A DNA stretch of 64,000 nucleotides from Promicromonospora sp049532985 (GTDB lineage: Bacteria > Actinomycetota > Actinomycetes > Actinomycetales > Cellulomonadaceae). Made by a program: the position numbers and the translations under genes. The stretch covers positions 5,332,001 through 5,396,000 of the forward strand of contig NZ_CP186693.1 of NCBI RefSeq assembly GCF_049532985.1, given 5' to 3'. The notes beneath the pieces were generated by a model. The model saw only the letters and a list, made by a program, of their open reading frames with translations. It did no database searches and had not been told where the DNA came from. Of this stretch, positions 30,387 through 38,519 are shown one piece after another (position 1 is the stretch's first letter; every line of letters begins with the position of its first letter).

Positions 30387-31925
30387 ATGCCGACATCACG
30401 ACCTCCGGCCAGGATGCGCGCGGGCGCCGTCGCCCTCGCGCTCTGTGCCACCACCGCGCTCGCGGTCCCTGCTGCCGCCGCGGACCCGGCGAGCGGTCCC
30501 GCCGCGGCCGGCACGCAGGCCGCCTGCCTCGACCCGGACATCCCGCTCTCGGCCGAGGAGAGCCGCCTGGCCGCCTACCTGCCCGATGCCACCGACCCCA
30601 CCGTGCCCGCCGCGCGGACCTACGCCCGCACGGTGATCGAGGGCGGCGGGTTCGGCGGGTACACGGCGGCCTTCACGGCCGAGCTGTGCCGCACCCGCAC
30701 CCTGAAGGACGCGACCGCGCTCGCCGAGCGCAAGGGCGAGGCCCTGTGGGACGCCGCCGTCCGCCGGGCGCAGTCCGACGACGACGCGGTGCGCGGCGAC
30801 CTGCCGGCGAGCGACGACCGCCCGCTGTACTGGACCCGGGTCGAGACCATGGCCGTGCTGCGGCAGTGGGACCCCCGGGGCGGCCTGACCGACGCCGAGC
30901 GGGCCGGCCTGATCGAGCGGTTCGACAAGGCGTCCCGGGGCATGCTCGACATCGACCTGCCGCGCGGCCGCGACGTGCTGCGCGTGATCGTGAGCGGGTT
31001 CGACGTCTACACGCTCGACGGCGGCACCACCGGGTCCGCCCCGGGCACGGTGGGCAACAACATCCGGCACGGCAACCCGTCGGGTGCCACCGCGCTGTCG
31101 CTGGACGGTACCCGCTACCGCACCGACGACGGCCGGATCGCGTACGTGGAGGCCTACACCCTGCCCGTGAGCTACCGCGAGTTCGCCGAGGGCTACCTGG
31201 AGGACACGGTCGGCCCGTTCATGGAGCCCGGACCGCGCCAGGTCGACGCCTCGATCACGGTGAGCCAGGCCGGCGGGTCCCAGTTCAACCTGGAGCAGTG
31301 GAACGCGCGCTACCACGGCGTCTCCCTCGGCAACGACCGGCTCGCCCCGTGCCCGCGGGTCGGCGGCGTGCCGCAGCTCGCCCTCGACAACCCGGGCTGC
31401 AACTCCCAGGTGGTCGACCGCTGGGGCGGTGGTGACGGCCTCACCGACCCGCCGCAGTGGACCTCGGCCAGCCTGCCCGTCGCCGAGATGATCGCCGCCG
31501 ACACCGGCGCCGACGTGCCCCGCCCGCCGGGCGACACCTGGCCCGACCCGTCCGTGGCCTTCGGGGTGGTCTGGAACACGAGCTACACGCAGTTCACCGA
31601 CTGCACCTCGCCCGCGCTGACGACCTTCAACAGCCCGCCGTCCGTCACCTACCCGCCGGCCACGCCGCCGGTGCCGCCGGCCGAGGGCTCCTGCTCGTAC
31701 AGCGGCGGGGGTGGCAACTACCTGTCGAACGAGAGCGCCTACCGCAACACGCTGCTGCGGGACCGCGCCGGGCTCGACATCCCGGCCGGGCACATCCACA
31801 CCCCGGACATGCAGCACTTCGAGACGGACTTCGGCGTGAGCGACCCGACGTTCGACGCCTGGCGCACCTCGATCGCCGCCCAGACCCGCAACCTGGTCCA
31901 CGCGGTCCTGGACACGGTCGACTGA
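30387..31925 (+). CDS. Secreted pyroglutamyl-peptidase-like (C15) protein with Cys-to-Ser change
   Basis: 512 aa with a Sec signal peptide (AGAVALALCATTALAVPAAAA, cleavage near residue 32). The C-terminal two thirds follow the C15 pyroglutamyl-peptidase pattern: VIVSGFDVY (cf. TGFDPF), NPSGATAL, VSQAGGSQFNLEQ holding the catalytic Glu (E303), and AGHIHTP holding the catalytic His (H471). The segment matching the catalytic-Cys block (YxCN) reads YLSNESAY, with Ser447 in place of Cys. Canonical enzymes are ~210 aa and cytoplasmic; this one is exported and has long inserts with several Cys that could form disulfides. AGGGGAG precedes ATG 30387. It diverges from the 5-oxoprolinase operon and shares its operator motif. 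It may release or bind pyroglutamate; activity with Ser is uncertain. Confidence 0.75.
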   Translation: MPTSRPPARMRAGAVALALCATTALAVPAAAADPASGPAAAGTQAACLDPDIPLSAEESRLAAYLPDATDPTVPAARTYARTVIEGGGFGGYTAAFTAELCRTRTLKDATALAERKGEALWDAAVRRAQSDDDAVRGDLPASDDRPLYWTRVETMAVLRQWDPRGGLTDAERAGLIERFDKASRGMLDIDLPRGRDVLRVIVSGFDVYTLDGGTTGSAPGTVGNNIRHGNPSGATALSLDGTRYRTDDGRIAYVEAYTLPVSYREFAEGYLEDTVGPFMEPGPRQVDASITVSQAGGSQFNLEQWNARYHGVSLGNDRLAPCPRVGGVPQLALDNPGCNSQVVDRWGGGDGLTDPPQWTSASLPVAEMIAADTGADVPRPPGDTWPDPSVAFGVVWNTSYTQFTDCTSPALTTFNSPPSVTYPPATPPVPPAEGSCSYSGGGGNYLSNESAYRNTLLRDRAGLDIPAGHIHTPDMQHFETDFGVSDPTFDAWRTSIAAQTRNLVHAVLDTVD

Positions 31926-31927
31926 CC

Positions 31928-31990
31928 CGTCGAGTGCTGGACATCTGCCCTCCTCGCACGCTGAGAAGGGCAGATGTCCAGCACTCGACG
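31928..31990. terminator. 24-bp perfect inverted repeat after the C15-like gene
   Basis: Arms 31928-31951 and 31967-31990, 15-nt loop, starting 3 bp after the stop. The arm core GAGTGCTGGA...GCCCT recurs at 39267-39288. Confidence 0.75.
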
Positions 31991-31999
31991 ACCCGTCCG

Positions 32000-32005
32000 T
32001 AGGAT
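32000..32005 (+). promoter_or_regulatory. -10 element of the GntR gene (leaderless)
   Basis: TAGGAT ends 6 nt before the GTG at 32012. The 5-G run in between could also act as a weak ribosome site on a longer transcript. Confidence 0.5.
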
Positions 32006-32011
32006 GGGGGA

Positions 32012-32680
32012 GTGACAGTCGATCGAGCGGAGCGGAGCGCCGACGCCATCCGCGAGCTCATCGTCAGCGGCCGGCTGGCCCCCGGGCAGCGGCTCTCCGA
32101 GCAGTCCGTGAGCGAGACCCTCGACGTCTCCCGCAACACCCTGCGCGAGGCCTTCCGGATCCTGGTGCACGAGGGCCTCCTGGTCCGCCGGCCCAACGCG
32201 GGCGTCGCGGTCGCGCGACCCACGTTCGCCGACGTCGTCGACATCTACCGCGTCCGCCGCCTCATCGAGGTGCCCGTCCTCGCCGCGGGCGACCCCGCGC
32301 ACCTGGGCGCGCGCACCATGCGGGACGCCGTCGACGCCGCCCTCGCCGCCCGCCTCGGCGGCGACTGGCGCGACATCGCCGCCGCCAACATGCGCTTCCA
32401 CGCGGGGATCGTGGCGCTGGCGGGCAGCCCGCGCCTCGACCGCGTCCACGCCAACCTCTCCGCCGAGCTGCGCCTGTCGTTCGGCCTGCTCGGCGACAAC
32501 GGCGCGTTCTTCGACGGCTTCGTGGACCGCAACGCGGGCCTCCTGCGCCGGTTCCTCGCGGGCGACGCCGCCGGCGCCGCCGACGACCTGAACCGGTACC
32601 TCACCGACTCCGAGCGCATGCTCCAGGACATGGTGGACCGCGCCGGTGCGGCAGGTACGCCGGATACGGTGAGCCCGTGA
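32012..32680 (+). CDS. GntR-family regulator (FadR subfamily, FCD domain)
   Basis: 222 aa. N-terminal winged helix (~8-70; LAPGQRLSEQSVSETLDVSRNTLREAFRILVHEGLLVRR contains the classic GntR recognition helix, split here only by name) and an all-helical FCD ligand domain (~85-210) with NMRFHAGIVALAGS, whose Asp/His positions usually bind a metal and carboxylate ligands. Probable regulator of the adjacent secreted protein and pxp operon, since two FadR-type sites lie in their divergent promoter (inference). It overlaps nadC by GTGA, so it is also coupled to NAD synthesis. Confidence 0.88.
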   Translation: MTVDRAERSADAIRELIVSGRLAPGQRLSEQSVSETLDVSRNTLREAFRILVHEGLLVRRPNAGVAVARPTFADVVDIYRVRRLIEVPVLAAGDPAHLGARTMRDAVDAALAARLGGDWRDIAAANMRFHAGIVALAGSPRLDRVHANLSAELRLSFGLLGDNGAFFDGFVDRNAGLLRRFLAGDAAGAADDLNRYLTDSERMLQDMVDRAGAAGTPDTVSP

Positions 32681-33612
32681 GCACCCTCCCCGTCTTCACC
32701 ACCCCCACCACGGTCAGCCCGGCCCTCGACCCGGCCTGGGTGGCCCGTACCGTCGAGGTGGCCCTCGACGAGGACCTGGGCCCCGCGCCCGGCCGGGACG
32801 TCACCTCGCAGGCCACCATCCCGCCGTCCGCGACCGGCGTGGCGGACCTGGTGGCGCGTGAGGACGGCGTCGTCGCGGGCCTCGTCGTGGTGCGCGAGGT
32901 CCTGGACCAGGTCGCGGCCCGCCTGGGCCTGCCCGCCCCGGCCCTCACCTTCCACGCGCAGGACGGCGACGCCGTGACCCGCGGCCAGGTGCTCGCCGCG
33001 CTGGAGGGCCGTACCCAGGTGCTGCTCGTGGCCGAGCGCACGCTGCTCAACCTCGCGAGCCGGGCCTCCGGCGTCGCCACCGCGACCCGCGCCTTCGCCC
33101 GCGAGCTGGCGGGCACGGGCGCGCAGGTGCTCGACACCCGCAAGACGACACCGGGCCTGCGGGCCCTGCAGAAGTACGCCGTGCGTGCCGGCGGCGGCAC
33201 CAACAAGCGCATGGGCCTGTACGACGTCGCCATGGTCAAGGACAACCACGTGGTCGCCGCCGGGTCGGTCGCCGCGGCGGTCCGCGCCGTCCGCGAGCGG
33301 TTCCCGGACGTACCGGTCCAGGTCGAGGCCGACACCACGGACCAGGCGCTGGAGGCCCTGGCCGCGGGAGCGGACTTCCTGCTGCTCGACAACATGGAGC
33401 CCGGCCTGCTGGCTGAGACGGTCGCCGCCGTCCGCGCGCGCGAGGGTCGCGACGGCGTACCCGCCCACGTCGAGCTGGAGGCCACGGGCAACCTCACGCT
33501 GCCGGTGGCGCGAGAGGTCGCCGCCACGGGTGTGGACTACCTCTCGGTGGGCGCCCTGACCCACAGCGCCCCCATCCTCGATCTGGCCCTGGACCTCCGC
33601 CCGGAGAAATGA
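32677..33612 (+). CDS. nadC: Nicotinate-nucleotide pyrophosphorylase
   Basis: Quinolinate phosphoribosyltransferase (311 aa) making nicotinate mononucleotide in de novo NAD synthesis. Motifs EDLGPAPGRDVTSQA, NLASRASGVAT, LDTRKTTPGLR, MVKDNH and LEATGNL are intact. GTG start within the GntR stop. Unlike the common nadA-nadB-nadC clustering, it is 8 kb from nadB and tied to a regulator gene. Confidence 0.95.
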   Translation: MSTLPVFTTPTTVSPALDPAWVARTVEVALDEDLGPAPGRDVTSQATIPPSATGVADLVAREDGVVAGLVVVREVLDQVAARLGLPAPALTFHAQDGDAVTRGQVLAALEGRTQVLLVAERTLLNLASRASGVATATRAFARELAGTGAQVLDTRKTTPGLRALQKYAVRAGGGTNKRMGLYDVAMVKDNHVVAAGSVAAAVRAVRERFPDVPVQVEADTTDQALEALAAGADFLLLDNMEPGLLAETVAAVRAREGRDGVPAHVELEATGNLTLPVAREVAATGVDYLSVGALTHSAPILDLALDLRPEK

Positions 33613-33642
33613 GCCCGGGGATATCAGGTCGTGCGGCCCCGA

Positions 33643-33648
33643 TAGAAT
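33643..33648 (+). promoter_or_regulatory. -10 element of lysS (leaderless)
   Basis: TAGAAT, close to the consensus TATAAT, ends 7 nt before the GTG at 33656. No ribosome site is present. Best example of the pattern in the window. Confidence 0.6.
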
Positions 33649-33655
33649 CGCCCTC

Positions 33656-35182
33656 GTGACCGAGAACCCCGCAGCCGAGAATCCCGCTGCCCCGCCGACC
33701 GACGACCTGCCCGAGCAGCTGCGGGTCCGGCGCGAGAAGCGCGAGCGGCTGCTGGCCGCCGGGGTCGAGGCCTACCCGGTCACCGTGCCGGTCACCAGCA
33801 CGATCGCGGGGGTCCGCGCGGCCTACGGGCACCTCGAGGCGGGCCAGGAGACGGACGACGTCGTCGGTGTCGCCGGGCGGGTCGTCTTCGTGCGCATCGG
33901 CGGCAAGCTGTGCTTCGTCACGCTGCAGGACGGCGAGGGCAACCGTCTCCAGGGCATGCTGAGCCTCGCCGAGGTCGGCGAGGAGGCGCTCGCGGCCTTC
34001 AAGACCGACGTGGACCTGGGCGACCACCTGTTCCTGCACGGCCGGGTGGGCTCCTCCCGCCGCGGCGAGCTGAGCGTGTTCGCCGACGGGTGGCAGATCG
34101 CGGCGAAGTCACTGCGACCCCTGCCGGTGCTGCACAAGGACCTGTCCGAGGAGGCCCGCGTGCGCCAGCGCTACGTGGACCTCATCGCGCGTCCCGCGGC
34201 CCGGGACATGGTGCGCCTGCGCGCCGGCGTGGTGCGCTCGCTGCGCGAGAACTTCCACCGCCGCAGCTTTCTCGAGGTCGAGACGCCGATGCTGCAGACC
34301 ATTGCGTCGGGTGCGGCGGCACGTCCTTTCTCGACGCACATGAATGCGTACGACCTGGAGCTGTTCCTGCGCATCGCGCCCGAGATCTTCCTCAAGAAGG
34401 CCGTCGTCGGCGGCGTCGAGAAGGTCTTCGAGATCAACCGGAACTTCCGGAACGAGGGTGCCGACTCGTCGCACTCCCCGGAGTTCGCGATGCTGGAGGC
34501 CTACGAGGCCTACGGGGATTACAACACCATCGGCGCACTCACCCAGGACCTGGTGCAGACCGCCGCGCAGGACGTTCTTGGTACCACGCTGGTTACTCTC
34601 GCGGACGGTTCCGAGTACGACCTGGGCGGGGAATGGACAAACCTGCGCATGTACACCTCGCTCTCGGAAAGCCTGGGCGAGGAGATCACCGCGGGAACCT
34701 CGGTCGAGGAGCTCGAGAAGATCGCGGCCCGGCTCGACGTCGAGGTCGGCAACAAGAAGATCCTCAACCATGGAAAGCTCGTCGAGACGCTCTGGGAGCA
34801 CCGGGTGGGCGACCACCTGACGGCGCCGACGTTCGTGCGGGACTTTCCGGTGGAGACGTCACCGCTCACGCGTGACCACCGCACGGAAAAGGGGCAGGTC
34901 GAGAAGTGGGACCTGTACGTCCGCGGGTTCGAGCTGGCCACGGGCTATTCCGAGCTGGTCGACCCGGTGATCCAGCGCGAGCGCTTCGCGGCGCAGGCCA
35001 GGATGGCCGCGGCGGGCGACGACGAGGCCATGCTGCTGGACGAGGACTTCCTGACGGCGATGGAATTCGCGATGCCGCCTTCGGGCGGAATGGGCATGGG
35101 CATCGACCGCCTGCTCATGGCGCTGACGGGTCAGGGCATCCGCGAGACCATCCTTTTCCCGCTGGTGAAGCCGCAGGCCTGA
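33656..35182 (+). CDS. lysS: Lysyl-tRNA synthetase, class II
   Basis: 508-aa cytoplasmic aminoacyl-tRNA synthetase. N-terminal OB-fold anticodon domain (~45-155), catalytic domain with class II motif 2 (FEINRNFRNEGADSSHSPEF) and motif 3 (GMGMGIDRLLMAL). No membrane domain, so this is the housekeeping enzyme and not a LysX-type lipid-modifying fusion. From about 34,270 onward the third codon position shows more A/T than neighbouring genes. Start GTG 33656 fits the leaderless -10. Confidence 0.97.
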   Translation: MTENPAAENPAAPPTDDLPEQLRVRREKRERLLAAGVEAYPVTVPVTSTIAGVRAAYGHLEAGQETDDVVGVAGRVVFVRIGGKLCFVTLQDGEGNRLQGMLSLAEVGEEALAAFKTDVDLGDHLFLHGRVGSSRRGELSVFADGWQIAAKSLRPLPVLHKDLSEEARVRQRYVDLIARPAARDMVRLRAGVVRSLRENFHRRSFLEVETPMLQTIASGAAARPFSTHMNAYDLELFLRIAPEIFLKKAVVGGVEKVFEINRNFRNEGADSSHSPEFAMLEAYEAYGDYNTIGALTQDLVQTAAQDVLGTTLVTLADGSEYDLGGEWTNLRMYTSLSESLGEEITAGTSVEELEKIAARLDVEVGNKKILNHGKLVETLWEHRVGDHLTAPTFVRDFPVETSPLTRDHRTEKGQVEKWDLYVRGFELATGYSELVDPVIQRERFAAQARMAAAGDDEAMLLDEDFLTAMEFAMPPSGGMGMGIDRLLMALTGQGIRETILFPLVKPQA

Positions 35183-35219
35183 GGAAAATGAACCGCGTGG
35201 ACGAGCTTGTGAGGATCTT

Positions 35220-35408
35220 GTGATGGATACGACGCTTGCGGTGCTTGCCGGGCTCACGCCCTCGGTGGGTGTCGGCCTGCTGTTCTGGTTTGCGATGCGC
35301 AAGATCCTTCGCGCGGACCGGCACGAACGTGAGGCGCTGGACCGAATGGACCGTGAGGCCGCCATCGCTGCGGCAGCGAAAAAGGCAGAGAATTCCCCTT
35401 CGCGCTGA
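35220..35408 (+). CDS. Small single-pass membrane protein
   Basis: 62 aa (61 if the ATG at 35223 is used). One TM helix (~9-28; LTPSVGVGLLFWFAMRKIL) and then a charged amphipathic tail (EREALDRMDREAA...). GAGG lies 7-10 nt before the starts. It sits between lysS and lsr2, where short membrane genes are often found in related genomes. Function unknown. Confidence 0.75.
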   Translation: MMDTTLAVLAGLTPSVGVGLLFWFAMRKILRADRHEREALDRMDREAAIAAAAKKAENSPSR

Positions 35409-35504
35409 TCAGCGCCGCTGAGGTTATCCCCGCGGGTCCGGCAGATCAAATCCGCGTCTTCACCGCGCCGGGTGAAGTTTTGGTGATCGGGGTCACATGC
35501 CCAT

Positions 35505-35536
35505 TATTGACATGTCAATATTGGGTGAGGCATGCT
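35505..35536 (+). promoter_or_regulatory. lsr2 promoter with 16-bp palindrome
   Basis: TATTGACATGTCAATA (35505-35520) is a perfect palindrome containing a consensus TTGACA -35. CATGCT at 35531-35536 is a -10 candidate with 18-bp spacing. The AT-rich patch is unusual in this DNA and could be bound by Lsr2 itself or by a dimeric repressor. Confidence 0.55.
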
Positions 35537-35581
35537 CACGAACTAACCCCGGAATTTGTGGCGCGGAAGGGAAGTACCCGT

Positions 35582-35917
35582 ATGGTTCAGAAGGTTCAGC
35601 TCGTTCTCGAAGATGACATCGACGGCGGTGCCGCCAACGAGACCGTGAACTTCGGCCTCGACGGCGTCTCCTACGAGATCGACCTCAATGCCGAGCACGC
35701 GTCCCAGCTTCGGGACGCGCTCGCCTCGTGGGTCGGCCACGCGCGCAAGGTGAAGTCGCCTGTCGCCCGTGGTACCACGACCACCACGCGCCGTTCGCGG
35801 TCCGGCAACGACACCGCGGCGATCCGTGAATGGGCCAAGGCCAACGGCTACACCGTGAGCGACCGCGGTCGCATCTCGGCGGAGGTCCAGGACGCCTACG
35901 CGAAGGCCAACGGCTGA
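35582..35917 (+). CDS. lsr2: Lsr2 nucleoid-associated protein
   Basis: 111-aa xenogeneic silencer that bridges AT-rich DNA, the functional counterpart of H-NS. N-terminal dimerisation domain (MVQKVQLVLEDDIDGG...VSYEIDLN) and C-terminal DNA-binding domain with the AT-hook-like RGR in SDRGRISAEV. Joined by a basic Thr/Ser/Arg-rich linker. GGAAGGGAAG precedes the ATG at 35582. Expression likely depends on the palindromic promoter upstream. Confidence 0.96.
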   Translation: MVQKVQLVLEDDIDGGAANETVNFGLDGVSYEIDLNAEHASQLRDALASWVGHARKVKSPVARGTTTTTRRSRSGNDTAAIREWAKANGYTVSDRGRISAEVQDAYAKANG

Positions 35918-35942
35918 CGCGAGCGCGGCACGAGGTATGTCG

Positions 35943-35975
35943 CGCCCCGGTTCCCCGTCCTGGGGAACCGGGGCG
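35943..35975 (+). terminator. lsr2 terminator hairpin
   Basis: 14-bp perfect arms (35943-35956 / 35962-35975), 5-nt loop, 26 bp after the lsr2 stop. Confidence 0.75.
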
Positions 35976-36030
35976 TCGCGCGTCCCGGGCCGGAACGCCC
36001 GCCCCGGCCGGAGCACGCGCCACGCGGAAC

Positions 36031-36036
36031 TAGGCT
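36031..36036 (+). promoter_or_regulatory. -10 element of the lactonase gene (leaderless)
   Basis: TAGGCT ends 6 nt before the ATG at 36043. Confidence 0.5.
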
Positions 36037-36042
36037 GGCGGC

Positions 36043-37140
36043 ATGAGCATCCCCACCGCCGCCCTGTGGATCGGCACCTATCCGACGACGGGCGCGGCCC
36101 CGGGCTCCGGTGAGGGAATCTGGCGCGCGGGCCTCGACCCGAGCGGGACGTTCACCGGTGCCGAGCTCGTGGCCCCGGTCGCGGCCCCCTCGTTCCTCGC
36201 GCTGGACCCGTCCGGCGGCACGCTCGTCGCGGTCACGGAGACGGAACCGGGCACCGTCACCACGTTCCACGTGTCCGACGCCGGCGCGCTGACCCGCGCG
36301 GCGAGCGGCCCCTCGGGCGGGGCGAGCCCGTGCCACGTGGTCGCGACCGGCGCCGCCGCCTGGGTGGCGAACTACGGCGACGGCGTGGCCGCACGCCTGT
36401 CGCTGGGCCCGGACGGCGAGCTCGGCGCGGCGCGCACCCACCCGCACTCCGGGTCGGGGCCGGTGCCGGACCGGCAGGAGGGCGCGCACGCGCACTTCGT
36501 GCACCCGTGGGGCGACCGGGTGCTGGTCTGCGACCTCGGCACCGACGAGCTGCGCTCCTACCCGCTCGACGGCTCCGGCCCGGCGGAGGGCACCGTCGCC
36601 GCCGTGCTGCCGCCCGGGGCGGGCCCGCGCCATCTCGTCGAGCTCGCCGACGGCACGGTCCTGGTCGCGGGCGAGCTGGACTGCCGGCTGCACGTGCTGG
36701 TCCCTGCCGGCCCCGGCCGCCTGGAGCACGCCGGCTCCGTGGCGATCACCACCCGCACGCTGCCCGACGGCGCCGCCGGGTACCCCTCGCACATCACCGT
36801 CGCCGGCGACCTGGTGCACGTCGGCGTGCGCGGGCCCGACGTCCTGTCCGTGCTCCGGGTGCGCGAGGCGACGGCCGAGGCGCCGTCCGCACCCGCGTCC
36901 GGGTCCGCGCGGGGAGCGCAGGAGGCCGGGCACCTCACGATCGAGAACGTGGCCGACGTCGACCTGGGCGCGGGTGCCTGGCCGCGGCACCACGCGGTCC
37001 TGGCCGACGGCGAGCTGGTGGTCGTGGCCGCCCAGAACACGGACGAGCTGATCGCGGTGCGTCTCGACCGTGCGTCGGGCAAGGGGGAGATCACCGGCCG
37101 GCTGGAGCTGCCCGCGCCCGCGTGCGTCCTGGTGGCGTGA
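36043..37140 (+). CDS. Lactonase family beta-propeller (6-phosphogluconolactonase-like)
   Basis: 365-aa seven-bladed propeller of the YbhE/Pgl type, which hydrolyses 6-phosphogluconolactone in the pentose phosphate pathway; members can act on other lactones. WIGTYPTTGAAPGSGEGIW at the N-terminus, GGASPCHV, AHAHFVHPWGDRVLVCDLGTDE and the AGAWPRHHA repeat are the diagnostic blade motifs. No signal peptide. It overlaps mshA by one base, so both are cotranscribed. Confidence 0.87.
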   Translation: MSIPTAALWIGTYPTTGAAPGSGEGIWRAGLDPSGTFTGAELVAPVAAPSFLALDPSGGTLVAVTETEPGTVTTFHVSDAGALTRAASGPSGGASPCHVVATGAAAWVANYGDGVAARLSLGPDGELGAARTHPHSGSGPVPDRQEGAHAHFVHPWGDRVLVCDLGTDELRSYPLDGSGPAEGTVAAVLPPGAGPRHLVELADGTVLVAGELDCRLHVLVPAGPGRLEHAGSVAITTRTLPDGAAGYPSHITVAGDLVHVGVRGPDVLSVLRVREATAEAPSAPASGSARGAQEAGHLTIENVADVDLGAGAWPRHHAVLADGELVVVAAQNTDELIAVRLDRASGKGEITGRLELPAPACVLVA

Positions 37141-38456
37141 TGCGTGACAGCCTGCCGCCCGACCTCGCGGACCCGGGTGAGACGCGCCCGCTGCGGATCG
37201 CGATGGTCTCCGTGCACACCTCTCCGCTGGAGCAGCCGGGCACGGGCGACGCGGGCGGCATGAACGTGTACGTCCTGGAGCTCTCCCGGGCGCTGGCCCG
37301 CCGCGGGGCGCAGGTCGAGATCTACACGCGGGCCACGTCGTCGGCCCAGCCGAAGGTGACGAACCCGGAGCCCGGGATCTGCGTGGTCCACGTGGCGGCC
37401 GGGCCGTACGAGGGCCTGGACAAGAACGACCTGCCCGGACAGCTCTGCGCGTTCGCGGCGGGCGTGCTGCGCGCCGAGGCGCACCGCCCGGAGGGCTGGT
37501 ACGACGTGCTGCACACCCACTACTGGCTGTCGGGCCAGGTGGGCTGGCTGGCGGCCGAGCGCTGGGACGTGCCGCTGGTGCACACCATGCACACCATGGC
37601 GCGCGTCAAGAACGCGGCCCTCGCGCCGGGTGACTCGCCCGAGCCGCACGGTCGCGTGATCGGCGAGGAACAGGTGGTCGCCGAGGCGGACGCCCTGGTC
37701 GCCAACACGGACGAGGAGGCCGCCGACCTGGTGCGCGACTACCACGCCGACCCCGCCCGGGTGCACGTGGTGCAGCCGGGCGTGGACCTCGGGGTGTTCT
37801 CGCCGCTGCCCGGGGGCACGGAGGGCGACCCGGCCGGACGGGACCGTGCGCGCGACGAGCTGCGCGAGCGCCTCGCCCTGCCCACCGACCGCAGGATCGT
37901 GCTGTTCGCCGGCCGGGTGCAGCTGCTCAAGGGTCCCGACGTGCTGGTCCGCGCGCTGGGGGAGCGCGTGTGGGACGACCGGCCGCCGCTGCTCGTGGTG
38001 CTGGGTGGTGCCTCCGGCCGCCCGACGGCGGTGCGCGAGCTGGAGGCACTCGCCTACCAGGAGGGAGTGGCCCGCCACGTGCGGGTCCGGCCGCCGGTGC
38101 CGCAGGGGATCCTCGCCGACTACTTCCGCGCCGTGGACCTGGTGGCGGTACCGTCCCACAACGAGTCGTTCGGCCTGGTCGCGGCGGAGGCCCAGGCGGC
38201 CGGGACGCCGGTGGTCGCGGCGGCGGTCGGTGGCCTGCGCACGGTGGTCCAGGACGGCGTCTCCGGCGTCCTGGTGCCCGACCACGAGCCCGGGAGCTGG
38301 GCCCTGGCCCTCAAGACCCTGCTCGACGACGACGGGGTGCGGGAACGGCTGGCGGCCGGTGCCCGCGCGTCCGCCGCCCGCTTCGGGTGGGACCGCACCG
38401 CGGAGGAGACGCTGGACGTCTACGAGCGGGCGCGCAAGCGTCACGCCGCACGGTAG
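37140..38456 (+). CDS. mshA: D-inositol-3-phosphate glycosyltransferase MshA
   Basis: GT4 glycosyltransferase (438 aa) transferring GlcNAc to inositol-3-phosphate, the committed step of mycothiol synthesis. SVHTSPLEQPGTGDAGGMNV is a near-exact MshA signature; HTHYWLSGQVGWLA, the phosphate-binding FAGRVQLLKGPDVLV and the ESFGLVAAEAQAAGTPVVA nucleotide-sugar site are present. ATG 37140 shares its A with the lactonase stop codon. Implies a mycothiol-based redox buffer, hence an actinobacterium. Confidence 0.95.
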   Translation: MRDSLPPDLADPGETRPLRIAMVSVHTSPLEQPGTGDAGGMNVYVLELSRALARRGAQVEIYTRATSSAQPKVTNPEPGICVVHVAAGPYEGLDKNDLPGQLCAFAAGVLRAEAHRPEGWYDVLHTHYWLSGQVGWLAAERWDVPLVHTMHTMARVKNAALAPGDSPEPHGRVIGEEQVVAEADALVANTDEEAADLVRDYHADPARVHVVQPGVDLGVFSPLPGGTEGDPAGRDRARDELRERLALPTDRRIVLFAGRVQLLKGPDVLVRALGERVWDDRPPLLVVLGGASGRPTAVRELEALAYQEGVARHVRVRPPVPQGILADYFRAVDLVAVPSHNESFGLVAAEAQAAGTPVVAAAVGGLRTVVQDGVSGVLVPDHEPGSWALALKTLLDDDGVRERLAAGARASAARFGWDRTAEETLDVYERARKRHAAR

Positions 38457-38519
38457 CGGCGTCGCCCGCACGCCGGACCGCCGTCGGCGCGCGGCGGAAA
38501 CTGGGGCAGGATGGGGGGC

